NCBI RefSeq assembly: GCF_001311075.1
Contig: NZ_BBAD01000026.1
Span: forward strand, 1 to 38,153
Reading direction: 5' to 3'
DNA length: 38,153 nucleotides
DNA from: Secundilactobacillus similis DSM 23365 = JCM 2765
GTDB taxonomy: Bacteria; Bacillota; Bacilli; Lactobacillales; Lactobacillaceae
The translations under genes were made by a program, and so were the position numbers. A model generated the notes under the pieces. That model saw only the letters and a list, made by a program, of their open reading frames with translations, was not told the origin of the DNA and did not search any database. Below, piece by piece: positions 7,537 through 16,000 of the stretch (positions within the stretch are counted from its first letter, which is position 1; each line of letters opens with the position of its first letter).

Positions 7537-8799
7537 CTACAATTGTTCAGCAACATATTCACCAAATTCGCTAGTGCTTAAAATCGTTGCGCTATCAGTT
7601 GTGGCAAAGTCCATCGTGACGTGTTGACTAGTAATGGCCTTGGCAATTGCCTGACGAATTTCCGTCGCAACTTCTGACCAGCCGAGGTAGTCAAACATCA
7701 TGGCACCGGACAGGATAATTGAGGTTGGGTTCAACTTATTTTGACCAGCGAATTGTGGCGCGGTCCCGTGAGTGGCTTCGAAGAGGGCGTGGCCGGTTTG
7801 GTAGTTGATATTACCACCGGGCGCAATACCGATCCCGCCAACTTGAGCGGCTAAGGCATCGGAAATGTAGTCACCGTTAAGGTTCATTGTGGCAACGACT
7901 TCAAAGTTTTCTGGGTGTAACAGTGTTTGCTGGAAGAAGTTATCGGTAATAACATCGTTAACGATTAACTTACCGGCATCTTTAGCGGCCTTTAATGCCG
8001 CATCCGCAGCGTCTGAGCCTTGATCAGCCTTAAGTTGGGCATATTGGTTCATTGTGAAGGCTTGGTCAGCATAGTCGGTTTCAATCAGCTGATAGCCCCA
8101 CTTTTTAAAGCTCCCCTCAGTTTTCTTCATAATATTGCCCTTATGAACGAGGGTCAGGGTGTGGCGGTTGTGCGCCAGTGCGTGCTCAACAGCTGCACGA
8201 ACGATTCGAGCTGATCCCTCACTTGAAATTGGTTTGATGCCGAAAGCTGCAGTTTCTGGGAACCGAACTTTTTCAAGTTGATTATAACGAGCCAATAGCT
8301 GTTTGAGGTCAGCTGCTTCATCCGTGTTCACATCGGCTTCGATACCGGCGTAGATGTCTTCGGTATTTTCCCGGAAAACGTCGATATTCACGCGTTCTGG
8401 GTGCCGGACGGGTGATGGGGTACCATCGTAGTAGGTCACTGGACGATAGCAGGCATACAAGTCTAGTTTTTGCCGCAACGTAACGTTGATTGACCGGTGG
8501 CCTTCACCAATTGGGGTTGTGAGTGGTCCTTTGATGCCAACTAGGTGGGTGCGAAGGGCACTCAGTGTTTCGTCAGGGAGCCACTGACCAGTTTGCTGGT
8601 AGGCCGTTTCACCAGCGAGAAGTGGCAACCAGTTGACTTGACGTTTGCCAGCATAGGCTTTTTGAACCGCAGCATCAAAAACTTGACGAGCGGCCGCCCA
8701 GATTTCAGGGCCGATACCATCACCTTCGATAAATGTAATGGTTGGGTGATCAGGGGTCACTAATTGACGGGCTTGCATGTGAATGGTTTCAGTTGACAT
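7537..8799 (-). CDS. icd: Isocitrate dehydrogenase
   Basis: A 420-residue enzyme of the E. coli Icd type converting isocitrate to 2-oxoglutarate and CO2. The substrate loop GEGHRSINVTLRQKLDLYA carries S103, N105, R109 and R119; FRENTEDIYAG and HKGNIMKKTEG with the catalytic Tyr and Lys, and the metal-binding Asp region (IVNDVITDNF) follow. Five positions that fix NADP in E. coli Icd (K344, Y345, V351, Y391, R395) are here Q349, F350, L356, M396 and T400 by my alignment, so NADP preference is doubtful. I use the ATG at 8799, nine bases after AGAAGG; an ATG at 8808 would touch the ribosome site. It lies 27 bp behind an AEC permease and probably serves glutamate synthesis from imported organic acids, since these bacteria rarely have a full TCA cycle. 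Confidence 0.95.
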   Translation of the reverse strand: MSTETIHMQARQLVTPDHPTITFIEGDGIGPEIWAAARQVFDAAVQKAYAGKRQVNWLPLLAGETAYQQTGQWLPDETLSALRTHLVGIKGPLTTPIGEGHRSINVTLRQKLDLYACYRPVTYYDGTPSPVRHPERVNIDVFRENTEDIYAGIEADVNTDEAADLKQLLARYNQLEKVRFPETAAFGIKPISSEGSARIVRAAVEHALAHNRHTLTLVHKGNIMKKTEGSFKKWGYQLIETDYADQAFTMNQYAQLKADQGSDAADAALKAAKDAGKLIVNDVITDNFFQQTLLHPENFEVVATMNLNGDYISDALAAQVGGIGIAPGGNINYQTGHALFEATHGTAPQFAGQNKLNPTSIILSGAMMFDYLGWSEVATEIRQAIAKAITSQHVTMDFATTDSATILSTSEFGEYVAEQL

Positions 8800-8826
8800 A
8801 ATAGACATCCTTCTCTCTTAAAATAA

Positions 8827-9737
8827 TTAGCTTAAGGCGACTAAAAATACAGCTAGCGTGACAAACGAACAAACAGTGCTCCAAAATTGAGTTGAGGCCA
8901 GTTCGGATTCGTGAACGTTGAACTGAATGGCCAAGCTGGTTGGCATCGTTGCTGTTGGAATGGCCAATGTCAAAACAACGATCCGTTGGAGTTCGGATCC
9001 GGCACCAGCGGCCATCATAATCAATAAAATAACGATTGGAAAGATCACGTTTTTGCCTAACACGGTTAACACGATTGGCACGTTGATGAGAATCTTCCGG
9101 GTGTATAAAACGATCCCGGTGGCGAAGATGGCTAGCCACCAGCGCCCTTGCCGAGCAGTTCAAATGAGCCGGCAATCTGCTCCGGCATTTGCCAACCTAG
9201 CAGTGCCAAAATGAAGCCGAGGAGTGCGGCAACCACTAGCGGTTTGCGCAACGTGTTCACGACCCGTGACCCCAGAGAACCATCGCTGCTTAGGGCACCG
9301 AAAACGACGGGTAAGATAATGATGTTGATAATCAGGGTGCAGATCCCGATGGTGATGGCGCTTAGCGAATTCCCGAAAATGAGGGGAAGAATAGCTGAAC
9401 CGATAAATGGCACTGACGGATCAGCCACCGACATCGCGCGCAGTGATGCAATATGTAGCTCGGTGTGAAGGACGTAGCGATAAACCAGTAATAGCAGAAC
9501 GTAACAGCCAACCATGCTGACTAATAACCAGCCGGCGAGCGGAATATCTTGAATAATGATTTTTCGCGGTGTACTCCAGATACCGGAAAAGACGCTGAGG
9601 GGTAACATGAAATTCATGACTAACCGAACGAATTTGCGGCTATCTTGATCATCAAAGTAATCTCGAGCGGCGGCCCAGTACCCTAAGGCAATTGTGACGA
9701 TGATGGGCAGTAATGCGAAAATTAACGTTTTGAGCAA
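8827..9737 (-). CDS. AEC-family permease (one-base frameshift)
   Basis: A transporter of about 303 residues with some ten hydrophobic helices, of the auxin efflux carrier/malate permease family (MleP-like in lactic acid bacteria). The N-terminal frame ends at LLGKGAGG followed by a stop near 9135; the other frame resumes with LAIFATGIVLYTRK and runs to 8827. One extra G in GGTGG|CTAGCC restores GAGGLAIFATG. The family's conserved NFMLPLSVFSG and PSVPFIG segments are present. Translation appears to start at a TTG (9737) eight bases after AAAGGG, an uncommon but credible start. It precedes icd with a 27-bp gap, so the pair is likely one operon for uptake and oxidation of a citrate- or malate-like acid; the substrate is inferred. 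Confidence 0.85.
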
Positions 9738-9829
9738 ACTATCATCCCTTTGTGTTATTAAAATTAGATTATAAACTATCTGATTTTATTTGCAATGGTA
9801 TGATTAATTATTCATTAAATTCAGTCATT

Positions 9830-9848
9830 TTTATTCAAAATGAATAAA
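9830..9848. promoter_or_regulatory. Palindrome upstream of the permease-icd unit
   Basis: TTTATTCA-AAA-TGAATAAA is a perfect 8-bp inverted repeat in the A/T-rich region 9738-10050, about 95 bp upstream of the permease start. It could be an operator for the organic-acid operon. No regulator is encoded beside it and no firm promoter is visible, so the assignment is tentative. The rest of this gap shows nothing I can name. Confidence 0.35.
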
Positions 9849-10050
9849 GTGGCGAAAGGTTGATATGATGCGAGTTACGTTGAATTGTTGCTCAATGGGA
9901 TACTTAAAATATGCAAAGCTAATTGTTTTGTAAACGTTTATTAGTCAACCATTAATTTTTTAGTGTGATTAGATTGAATTTTATTACACCTGAATTTTGC
10001 TATAAGTTAAATTAAGATGAGAACAATTGCTGATTTACCGTAATAAAAAA

Positions 10051-10089
10051 CTAACGCCCAAATTCTAATTTTCAGAATTTGGGCGTTAA
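10051..10089 (-). terminator. Universal stress protein terminator
   Basis: A near-perfect 16-bp stem (10051-10066 with 10074-10089) has a seven-base loop. On the minus strand it is followed by TTTTTTATT, giving a strong intrinsic terminator for the usp gene. Confidence 0.85.
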
Positions 10090-10110
10090 CTTTGGATGAT
10101 TCAGAAATAA

Positions 10111-10556
10111 TTATTGTGCTTCCGCAACAACGAGGACGTTTGTTTGGGTGGTCCGAACGACACTGGCCGTGGTTGAACCAACGAGTAAGCGGTCCATGCA
10201 TCCGTCCCAGATTTACCCATCACGATCAAATCAACTTTGTGGTCGTGGGGGAAATCCTCCGCAATTACTTGTTTGGGATTGCCGTGTAAGATTGCCGTTT
10301 CGGCAGTGATCCCTTGTTTAGCAGCGATTGCTTGACCCTCTGCCAAAACGTCTTTCGCATGGGTGGTCAGCTCTTCATAGTAACCGCCAGTGTGAGCGAT
10401 ACCAGTACTGGTAACGGAGTAAATAAGGCGTTTATCGTCAATGACGTTAATCAACGTCAACTTTGCGTTGAAGGTTTTAACGAGTTTCAGCGCTTCGTTC
10501 AGCGCAAGTTGGGCGTTATGACTGCCATCAAGTGGTACTGCAATGTGTTGATACAT
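10111..10556 (-). CDS. Universal stress protein UspA family (one-base frameshift)
   Basis: A small cytosolic ATP-binding stress protein of about 148 residues. It starts MYQHIAVPLDGSHNAQLAL, with the nucleotide-contacting D after the first strand, and has VDLIVMGKSGTDA near the end. One missing base just after GATGC (near 10195) hides the true C-terminus. Restoring it gives MDRLLVGSTTASVV and then the strand RTTQTNVLVV with stop at 10111, completing the G-2x-G-9x-G(S/T) ATP motif. Without the correction the reading frame ends in nonsense. I place the start at 10556, since the 14 residues upstream have no Usp counterpart. It is a single-gene unit with its own terminator; regulation is not visible. 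Confidence 0.88.
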
Positions 10557-10767
10557 TGTAATCAACTCACTTTCCGATGATTTAGTAACCACTTTCATTA
10601 TACCGTGGTGACGTTGGTAACGTCCAGATGTGGCTCTTCTGGGTTTGTGGTCGTGACCAACTAAATAGATTCAACTATCACGCTGAACCGTAGTGCCGGT
10701 GCGGGATTGCTGTATTTCAAGTTTAAAATATGGTATAGTTTTTGTGATAGAAAATGAGGGATATGCC

Positions 10768-11240
10768 GTGGAAAAATTAGACTTTTATAAGCACCATATT
10801 GAGACGTCATTAATTGATATTATGAATACCCGGGCTCAGGATAATAATTTCGAGCGGCAGTGGATTCAGTTACACGTGCCGAACCGGGATCTTCAGTACG
10901 CGATTTCGCAACTCAACACGCTCAGTTTAAAGCTGTTGCGTCAGATTCAACTGCTGGGGCCAGTGAGCGAAACGGACCTTGTCCAAGCTCTGGATCTAGG
11001 GCTGGGTGTGATCTCTAAAAACGTCAACAAGCTGGTTCGGTTAGCTTCGCCAACAAAACGGGCGTGGTTAGCAGTCAGGCAGTCTACCAGCTGTCAAAAA
11101 CGGGGAACCGAGTGGCAATGGTTCAAAAGCAACTCGATGACCTACTAGATAAGCAACACGAGGAACTGGTATCGCATTATACGCCCGAACAGTTGGAACT
11201 GGTGGCGACTTTTTTGAAGGAGTTGCAGGAAGGGCATTAG
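10768..11240 (+). CDS. MarR-like winged-helix regulator (one-base frameshift)
   Basis: About 157 residues. The N-terminal half is helical (MEKLDFYKHHIETSLIDIM). The winged-HTH region runs from LRQIQLLGPVSETDLVQAL through LGVISKNVNKLVRL. A missing G near 11042 breaks the frame; adding it gives LGFANKTGVVSSQAVYQLSK and TGNRVAMVQKQLDDLLDKQH, then a helical tail to the TAG at 11240. This is the recognition helix, wing and dimerisation helix order of MarR proteins, although the first helices diverge. The GTG start at 10768 follows GAGGG by seven bases, and a TATAGT -10 box is at 10734-10739. It is divergent from usp with no other partner, so targets are unknown; autoregulation is usual in the family. 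Confidence 0.75.
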
Positions 11241-11241
11241 A

Positions 11242-11291
11242 GTGCGGAACGAAGCGCTTTGCTTCGTTCCGCACGTTTCGGCGTGGTGACC
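11242..11291. repeat. Palindromic repeat family 2, short copy E
   Basis: Starting one base after the marR stop, GTGCGGAACGAAGC (11242-11255) pairs perfectly with GCTTCGTTCCGCAC (11261-11274) around the loop GCTTT. It is followed by GTTTCGGCGTGGTGACC (11275-11291). The same 14-bp arms and the same flank occur in reverse orientation at 17171-17308, where a 65-base inner hairpin sits between the arms. The flank TTCGGCGTGGTG also occurs in family 1. It may terminate marR transcription, though no T tract follows. Confidence 0.8.
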
Positions 11292-11419
11292 TAAAGGCAC
11301 TAACGATGACAAACTACTGAATGAAAATAGAACGACTAATAGTTGAGCTTACGCTAAGCCGAAACAGACGTTGCCTTCCAGACGACACTAATCGATAAGC
11401 GCAACACCTAACCACAGTA

Positions 11420-11460
11420 AAACGGTCCAGCCTGATGTTCTCCATCAAGCTGGACCGTTT
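11420..11460 (-). terminator. gtrA terminator
   Basis: AAACGGTCCAGCCTGATG (11420-11437) pairs with CATCAAGCTGGACCGTTT (11443-11460) with one mismatch. On the minus strand it ends in TTTT, so it closes the glycosyltransferase-gtrA unit. The stretch 11292-11419 shows nothing else I can name. Confidence 0.75.
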
Positions 11461-11475
11461 CATATTCATCAAAAT

Positions 11476-11883
11476 TCAAGGCTTCTTAAAAATAAACCAC
11501 TTTGAGAAAAAGTAATTCAACAAAATCACCACAACTTGATCAATAATCTTGACCAACAAAGCGTTACCTGACAATAACGTGATCCCAATCCAAAGAATCA
11601 ACATATCAATGACCAACGAAGCGAGTCGGAACCCGAAGAAGGAAAAAGTTTCCCACACAAAGGTTTTGAGTTCAAACGATTTCGAATGAAAGACCCAGAG
11701 CTTATTGGTAATGAACGCAAACAAAACGGACAGGAACCAGGCGATGGCGTTGGCAACCTGATAGTTCATGTGGTGGTAAAGGGCGAAGAAGACCACCGTG
11801 TTGATGACAGTGGTTAAGCCACCAAAAAAGAGGTAGCTGATCGCAGATTCATAACGGTGGTAAAGGTTCATAATCGATTTCAT
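11476..11883 (-). CDS. GtrA-family membrane protein
   Basis: A 135-residue protein with four hydrophobic helices typical of GtrA, thought to flip undecaprenyl-phosphate-linked sugars across the membrane. Signatures are ISYLFFGGLTTVINTVVFF near the N-terminus, NAIAWFLSVLFAFITNKLWVF in the middle and LLNYFFSKWFIFKK at the end. It lies 32 bases behind a GtrB/CsbB-like glycosyltransferase on the same strand, the standard partner: the transferase makes the lipid-linked sugar, GtrA moves it outwards, and a third enzyme (not in this window) adds it to a wall polymer such as lipoteichoic acid. The start could be the Met at 11883 or the second Met four codons later. Confidence 0.9.
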   Translation of the reverse strand: MKSIMNLYHRYESAISYLFFGGLTTVINTVVFFALYHHMNYQVANAIAWFLSVLFAFITNKLWVFHSKSFELKTFVWETFSFFGFRLASLVIDMLILWIGITLLSGNALLVKIIDQVVVILLNYFFSKWFIFKKP

Positions 11884-11915
11884 ATTTTAAATAGTCCTAA
11901 CTAAAGTGAATGACG

Positions 11916-12857
11916 CTATTTGCGTTCTTTAATGATGTACTTTGGGCGGTGCTTGGTTTCAAGGTAAATTTTATTGATGTACTCGCCAACGATCCCTAGA
12001 CAAAAGAGTTGAATGCCGCCTAAAAGCAGGATAATGGAGACCATGGATGGCCAACCGGCGACAGGATCGCCGACCAAGAGTGCGCGAACAACCACCACGA
12101 TCAAACCGATAACGGCCAAAATAAAGGAGGCCCCCCCGACCCAGGTCGCAATTTTTAAAGGGACGTCGGAAAAATCAATGATGCCTTCGATGGCGTAGTT
12201 AAATAATTGCATCAGTGACCAGTGAGTATCACCAGCTGCACGGGGTTGACTCTCGTACGTCAGGTATTTAGTTCGGAAACCGACCCAAGAGAAAATGCCC
12301 TTGGAAAACCGGTTATATTCAGGTAGTGACGTGATTGCATCGACCATTTGGCGGGTCATCAAGCGGTAGTCACGAGCGTTTGGCTCAATATGTACCTCGG
12401 AGATGGCGTCGTTGATTTTATAAAATTTAGTGGAGAGGTAGGCCCGAAACCGGCCTTGTCCCCGACGTTTCTTTTGAATGGTGCCCACACAATCGTATCC
12501 GTGATTTTCAATCAAGTCGATCATTTGCGGGAGTAGCTCTGGTGGATCTTGTAAGTCAACGTCCATGACGGCAATCAAATCACCGGTGGCAGCATCTAGT
12601 CCAGCTGCCAGTGCGGGTTCTTTGCCGAAGTTGCGTGAAAACGACAGGTAATGGACGGTTTCTGGATGCGCGGCTTGCAGTTGCTTGAGGATGGTCAACG
12701 TGTGATCACTGGAGCCGTCATCAATAAACGTATATTCAGGTTGATAACGTGGTTCGTCAGTATTAATCGTGGCGAAAACCTTTGTGACCGCATCAAAAAA
12801 GAGCATGATGGACGGTTCCTCATTGTAGCAGGGAACAATCAGACTGACGGTGCGCAT
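11916..12857 (-). CDS. Polyprenyl-phosphate glycosyltransferase (GT2, GtrB/CsbB-like)
   Basis: 313 residues. The N-terminal GT2 domain holds VSLIVPCYNEEPSI, TFIDDGSSDHT for the nucleotide sugar and IAVMDVDLQDPPE with the metal-binding DXD-type motif. The FSRNFGKEPALAAGLD segment and a GTHW-like loop (AAGDTHWSL) are also typical. Two C-terminal transmembrane helices (roughly residues 230-255 and 268-290) anchor it. These are the hallmarks of DPM1/CsbB enzymes that load a sugar onto undecaprenyl phosphate. AAAGGAAG precedes the ATG. With gtrA directly behind it, the unit probably glycosylates a surface polymer; the sugar is unknown. Confidence 0.93.
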   Translation of the reverse strand: MRTVSLIVPCYNEEPSIMLFFDAVTKVFATINTDEPRYQPEYTFIDDGSSDHTLTILKQLQAAHPETVHYLSFSRNFGKEPALAAGLDAATGDLIAVMDVDLQDPPELLPQMIDLIENHGYDCVGTIQKKRRGQGRFRAYLSTKFYKINDAISEVHIEPNARDYRLMTRQMVDAITSLPEYNRFSKGIFSWVGFRTKYLTYESQPRAAGDTHWSLMQLFNYAIEGIIDFSDVPLKIATWVGGASFILAVIGLIVVVVRALLVGDPVAGWPSMVSIILLLGGIQLFCLGIVGEYINKIYLETKHRPKYIIKERK

Positions 12858-13185
12858 AGCAAATCTTCCTTTCGAACAGTTTAGGCTTTATTTTACGTCA
12901 AAAGGGGAGGGGGCGCAAATCTGTGGTATACAAGAAACTGAGCGATGTTGAATTGAATTAATTTGCGATATTATGGCTGATAGTTGGCTGATCACGTGGT
13001 GTTAGACGGGTTAAGTTGAATTTGTTGAAATGAATTGAGCTGTTTAACTAGGGTTACAATTGGTTATTCAGCGGGAAATCGTTGCTAAATCTTTACCGAA
13101 TTTTTAGATTACTTTCACGATTGAGCGCATTAAAGGTCGTGGTTGATAGTGGTTAATCAAAAAAGTCTACGAACCAGTTGGAATT

Positions 13186-13194
13186 TGGTATAAT
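13186..13194 (+). promoter_or_regulatory. Extended -10 promoter of wecB
   Basis: TGGTATAAT matches an extended -10 box (TGnTATAAT), 35 bp before the wecB start, and no good -35 box is needed or seen. The rest of the 370-bp divergent gap 12858-13228 shows nothing else I can name. Confidence 0.6.
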
Positions 13195-13228
13195 TGGGGA
13201 GACTATATTACAGATACGGAGGTTCACT

Positions 13229-14347
13229 ATGGCACAACGAATCAAGGTAATGACGGTATTTGGTACCCGACCTGAAGCAATCAAGATGGCCCCAATTGTC
13301 TTAAAAATGGCACAACAACCGACAATTTTTGAACCGGTTACGGTGGTAACGGCTCAGCACCGCGAGATGCTGGATCAAGTGCTAGCCATTTTTCACATTC
13401 AACCTGCGTATGATTTAAACATTATGCAACCTAACCAAACCTTGGCACAGATCACCAGCCGGGTGTTGACCCAGTTGGATTCGATTATTGATACGGAAAA
13501 GCCCGATATCATTCTAGTGCACGGCGATACAACGACGACGTTTGCGGCCAGTGTGAGTGCGTTTTATCATCAAATTCCACTGGGCCATGTCGAGGCTGGT
13601 CTCAGAACTTGGGATAAGTATTCACCATATCCAGAAGAAATGAATCGCCAGTTAACGGACGTGCTAAGTGACGTGTACTTTGCGCCAACGACGCTCAGTC
13701 AACAAAATTTGGAGAAGGAAAATCACCCCAAAGATGCCATTGTCGTGACTGGTAACACGGCAATTGATGCGCTTCAACAAACGGTTAGTGCTGATTATCA
13801 TCACGCGGTTTTAAACGATATTGACCCCAAACAAAAGGTGATTTTATTAACCATGCACCGGCGTGAAAACCAGGGTGCACCAATGGAACGGGTTTTCAAA
13901 GCGATTCGGCAAGTGGTCGAAACCCACCCAGATACTGAACTCGTTTACCCGGTTCACTTGAGCCCACGAGTTCAGAAAGTGGCCCAACAAGAGTTAGCAG
14001 GTGTTGACCGGGTTCACTTGATTGAACCGCTTGATGTGGTTGATTTTCATAATTTAGCGGCGCGGAGTTACCTGATTATGACGGACTCTGGCGGCGTTCA
14101 AGAAGAGGCGCCATCATTAGGTAAACCAGTCTTAGTGTTACGGGATGAAACGGAACGGCCAGAAGGGGTCACTGCCGGCACGTTGAAGTTGGTCGGTACC
14201 GATCCCGAACGAGTCACGGAAGCGATGACGACCTTATTAACGGATGAGGCCGCTTATCAACGAATGGCTGAAGCGAAGAATCCGTATGGTGATGGCCATG
14301 CTTCCGAACGGATCTTGGATGCAATTCAGTCACGGTATGCGAAGTAA
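13229..14347 (+). CDS. wecB: UDP-N-acetylglucosamine 2-epimerase (non-hydrolysing)
   Basis: A 372-residue cytosolic enzyme that interconverts UDP-GlcNAc and UDP-ManNAc, supplying ManNAc for the teichoic acid linkage unit. Motifs in order: VFGTRPEAIKMAP at the N-terminus, TAQHREMLDQVL, VHGDTTTTFAAS, GHVEAGLRTWDKYSPYPEE (catalytic and substrate residues), TMHRREN, then TDSGGVQEEAPSLGKPVLVLR with ETERPEG, all diagnostic of WecB/MnaA. ATG 13229 follows a good GGAGG; a GTG/ATG further upstream has no ribosome site. Its TAA overlaps the ATG of the next gene by one base, so the two are translationally coupled. A tagD-tagF set lies 5 kb downstream and probably shares the wall polymer pathway. Confidence 0.95.
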   Translation: MAQRIKVMTVFGTRPEAIKMAPIVLKMAQQPTIFEPVTVVTAQHREMLDQVLAIFHIQPAYDLNIMQPNQTLAQITSRVLTQLDSIIDTEKPDIILVHGDTTTTFAASVSAFYHQIPLGHVEAGLRTWDKYSPYPEEMNRQLTDVLSDVYFAPTTLSQQNLEKENHPKDAIVVTGNTAIDALQQTVSADYHHAVLNDIDPKQKVILLTMHRRENQGAPMERVFKAIRQVVETHPDTELVYPVHLSPRVQKVAQQELAGVDRVHLIEPLDVVDFHNLAARSYLIMTDSGGVQEEAPSLGKPVLVLRDETERPEGVTAGTLKLVGTDPERVTEAMTTLLTDEAAYQRMAEAKNPYGDGHASERILDAIQSRYAK

Positions 14348-15333
14348 TGGCTGCCAACGATCCACAACAAACTAAGCATGATTGGTTGGCGTTTGTGAAG
14401 TTTTTTTGGCAACGGTATCTCCGTGCTAATATTAGTGATTCAGCAGCCGTGCTGTCCTATTACATGTTGTTGTCGGTGTTTCCAATCATGCTGATTGCCG
14501 GAAACCTGATTGCCTACCTCAAGTTCGATACGACGCGAATTTTGGGCTATATCGAACCACTGCTGCCAGAACCCGTCTTCCAAACCATGTCGCCCATTAT
14601 CCGCTCGTTTTTGGAGCAGGGGAGTACCGAAACGTTCTCGTTAGGAATCTTGGTGACGATTTGGTCGGCTGGTCGAGCAGTATCGGCATTTCAGCGGAGT
14701 ATTGATCAGGCTTATGGTATCAAAACGCCGAATGCGATTTTTAGCCGGTTTTTCTCGTTTCTGTTTATTTTGCTCATTATCATTGCGATTGTTCTGATTG
14801 GCTTGCTGTTTAGTTTGAGCGAGTGGTTGGGCGAAATTTTGAAGCCGTGGCTCTCCATTTCCAATCAGTTCACGGATCTTGTGGGCAGTGTCCGATGGCC
14901 GATTTCGTTTGCGGGCATTTTACTGCTGAGTGCTGTTTTATACGCAGTGGTCCCATCGGCTAAGGTAAAGTTACGCTACGTGTGGCTTGGGGCACTGGTG
15001 ACAACGGTGGGCTGGTTAGCGCTTGCGCAAGGCTTTTCGATTTACATTAGTTACTTTGCCCGAAACATCACGGGTTATAAAACCATTGGGACGTTCGTGG
15101 TGTTATTGATTTGGATGAACGTTTCTAGTTTGATTTTGTTGATTGGTGGCGTAGTGAACGCCACGATTCAAGAGTGGCGACAGGGGAAGATTGAAGCGTT
15201 GAACCTGTCAGCAACCATTATGAATCAGGCCCGAACCCTTCATCGCAAACAACAACTGGCGGCTAAGAAACGGCGGCGACCTAAGTCTAAAAAGGGTGCC
15301 GAACGGTCAGCTAAACCGCGACGAAAGCAATAA
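14347..15333 (+). CDS. YihY/virulence factor BrkB family membrane protein
   Basis: 328 residues with about six membrane helices. The family landmarks are present: SDSAAVLSYYMLLSVFPIML after the first charged segment, TIWSAGRAVSAFQRSIDQAYG, and ARNITGYKTIGTFVVLLIWM with the conserved Gly-Thr-Phe. It ends in a strongly basic tail (RKQQLAAKKRRRPKSKKG). Proteins of this family were once called RNase BN but are integral membrane proteins of uncertain function. The ATG overlaps the wecB stop by one base, so translation is coupled to an envelope precursor gene, which suggests but does not prove a role in the envelope. A bidirectional terminator follows. Confidence 0.92.
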   Translation: MAANDPQQTKHDWLAFVKFFWQRYLRANISDSAAVLSYYMLLSVFPIMLIAGNLIAYLKFDTTRILGYIEPLLPEPVFQTMSPIIRSFLEQGSTETFSLGILVTIWSAGRAVSAFQRSIDQAYGIKTPNAIFSRFFSFLFILLIIIAIVLIGLLFSLSEWLGEILKPWLSISNQFTDLVGSVRWPISFAGILLLSAVLYAVVPSAKVKLRYVWLGALVTTVGWLALAQGFSIYISYFARNITGYKTIGTFVVLLIWMNVSSLILLIGGVVNATIQEWRQGKIEALNLSATIMNQARTLHRKQQLAAKKRRRPKSKKGAERSAKPRRKQ

Positions 15334-15371
15334 AAAATCCAGATGATTAAGTGCTAATCATCCGGATTTTT
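15333..15371. terminator. Bidirectional terminator between convergent genes
   Basis: AAAAATCC-A-GATGATTA pairs with TAATCATC-C-GGATTTTT around a five-base loop. The A tract before and the T tract after make it work for both the YihY gene and the convergent flavodoxin gene. Confidence 0.88.
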
Positions 15372-15385
15372 AATTTGGTAGTGAA

Positions 15386-15835
15386 TTAAGCCGTTGCCTT
15401 TTCAACAAGTTGATGCGTAAAGGCATCGAGTTTTTCAATGTCACTTTCGTCTGGTTCGAGGTCGATCTTGAGGTTGTCAGCACCCTGGGTTGCGCCAGCC
15501 TTCTTTAAGGCTTCACCGAAGGCGTCAACGGCAACACAGAAGTCATCCTCGTAGAAGACGTCGCCAGAACCGGCAACGCCGTAAACTTTGCCCGTTAAGT
15601 TGATATCGGCGAGGTCGTCGTAAAAGTCCATGCCTTCTTCTGGCAATTGACCTTCGTCGTAAGTGTAAGGACAAACAACGCAAATATCAGCATCTGTAAA
15701 GTCATCGGCATCAGTTTGTGAAATCTCTGATTCGGTGACGTCGATCCCTAATTTTTCAAATTGTTCGCTGATAATATCAGCAATATCTTCGTTATTACCT
15801 GTAATGGTTGCAAAAACAACGCGTGCAACAGTCAT
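15386..15835 (-). CDS. Flavodoxin (short chain)
   Basis: A 149-residue acidic FMN-binding electron carrier. The FMN phosphate loop FATITGNNEDIAD lies at residues 8-20, the second loop VCPYTYDEGQLPE at about 54-66 replaces the usual aromatic-Gly segment, and VAGSGDVFYED at about 87-97 with a stacking Tyr is the third FMN loop. Length and motifs match the short flavodoxins of lactobacilli. AGGAG precedes the ATG. The gene is monocistronic and convergent with the YihY gene. The electron partner is not visible here. Confidence 0.93.
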   Translation of the reverse strand: MTVARVVFATITGNNEDIADIISEQFEKLGIDVTESEISQTDADDFTDADICVVCPYTYDEGQLPEEGMDFYDDLADINLTGKVYGVAGSGDVFYEDDFCVAVDAFGEALKKAGATQGADNLKIDLEPDESDIEKLDAFTHQLVEKATA

Positions 15836-16000
15836 TGAACTCAGCTCCTATCAAGAAATCGTGTTAGCCTTAGTATAGCATAGTTCTCGTGGGAGAAAAG
15901 AGCCGCGATTTGGTGGAAAATACCGGGTAACTTACCTCAATCCCAATATGAAGCCCATTACACGATTGAAATCAAAATCAGAAAGGAATCCTCACTGCTT

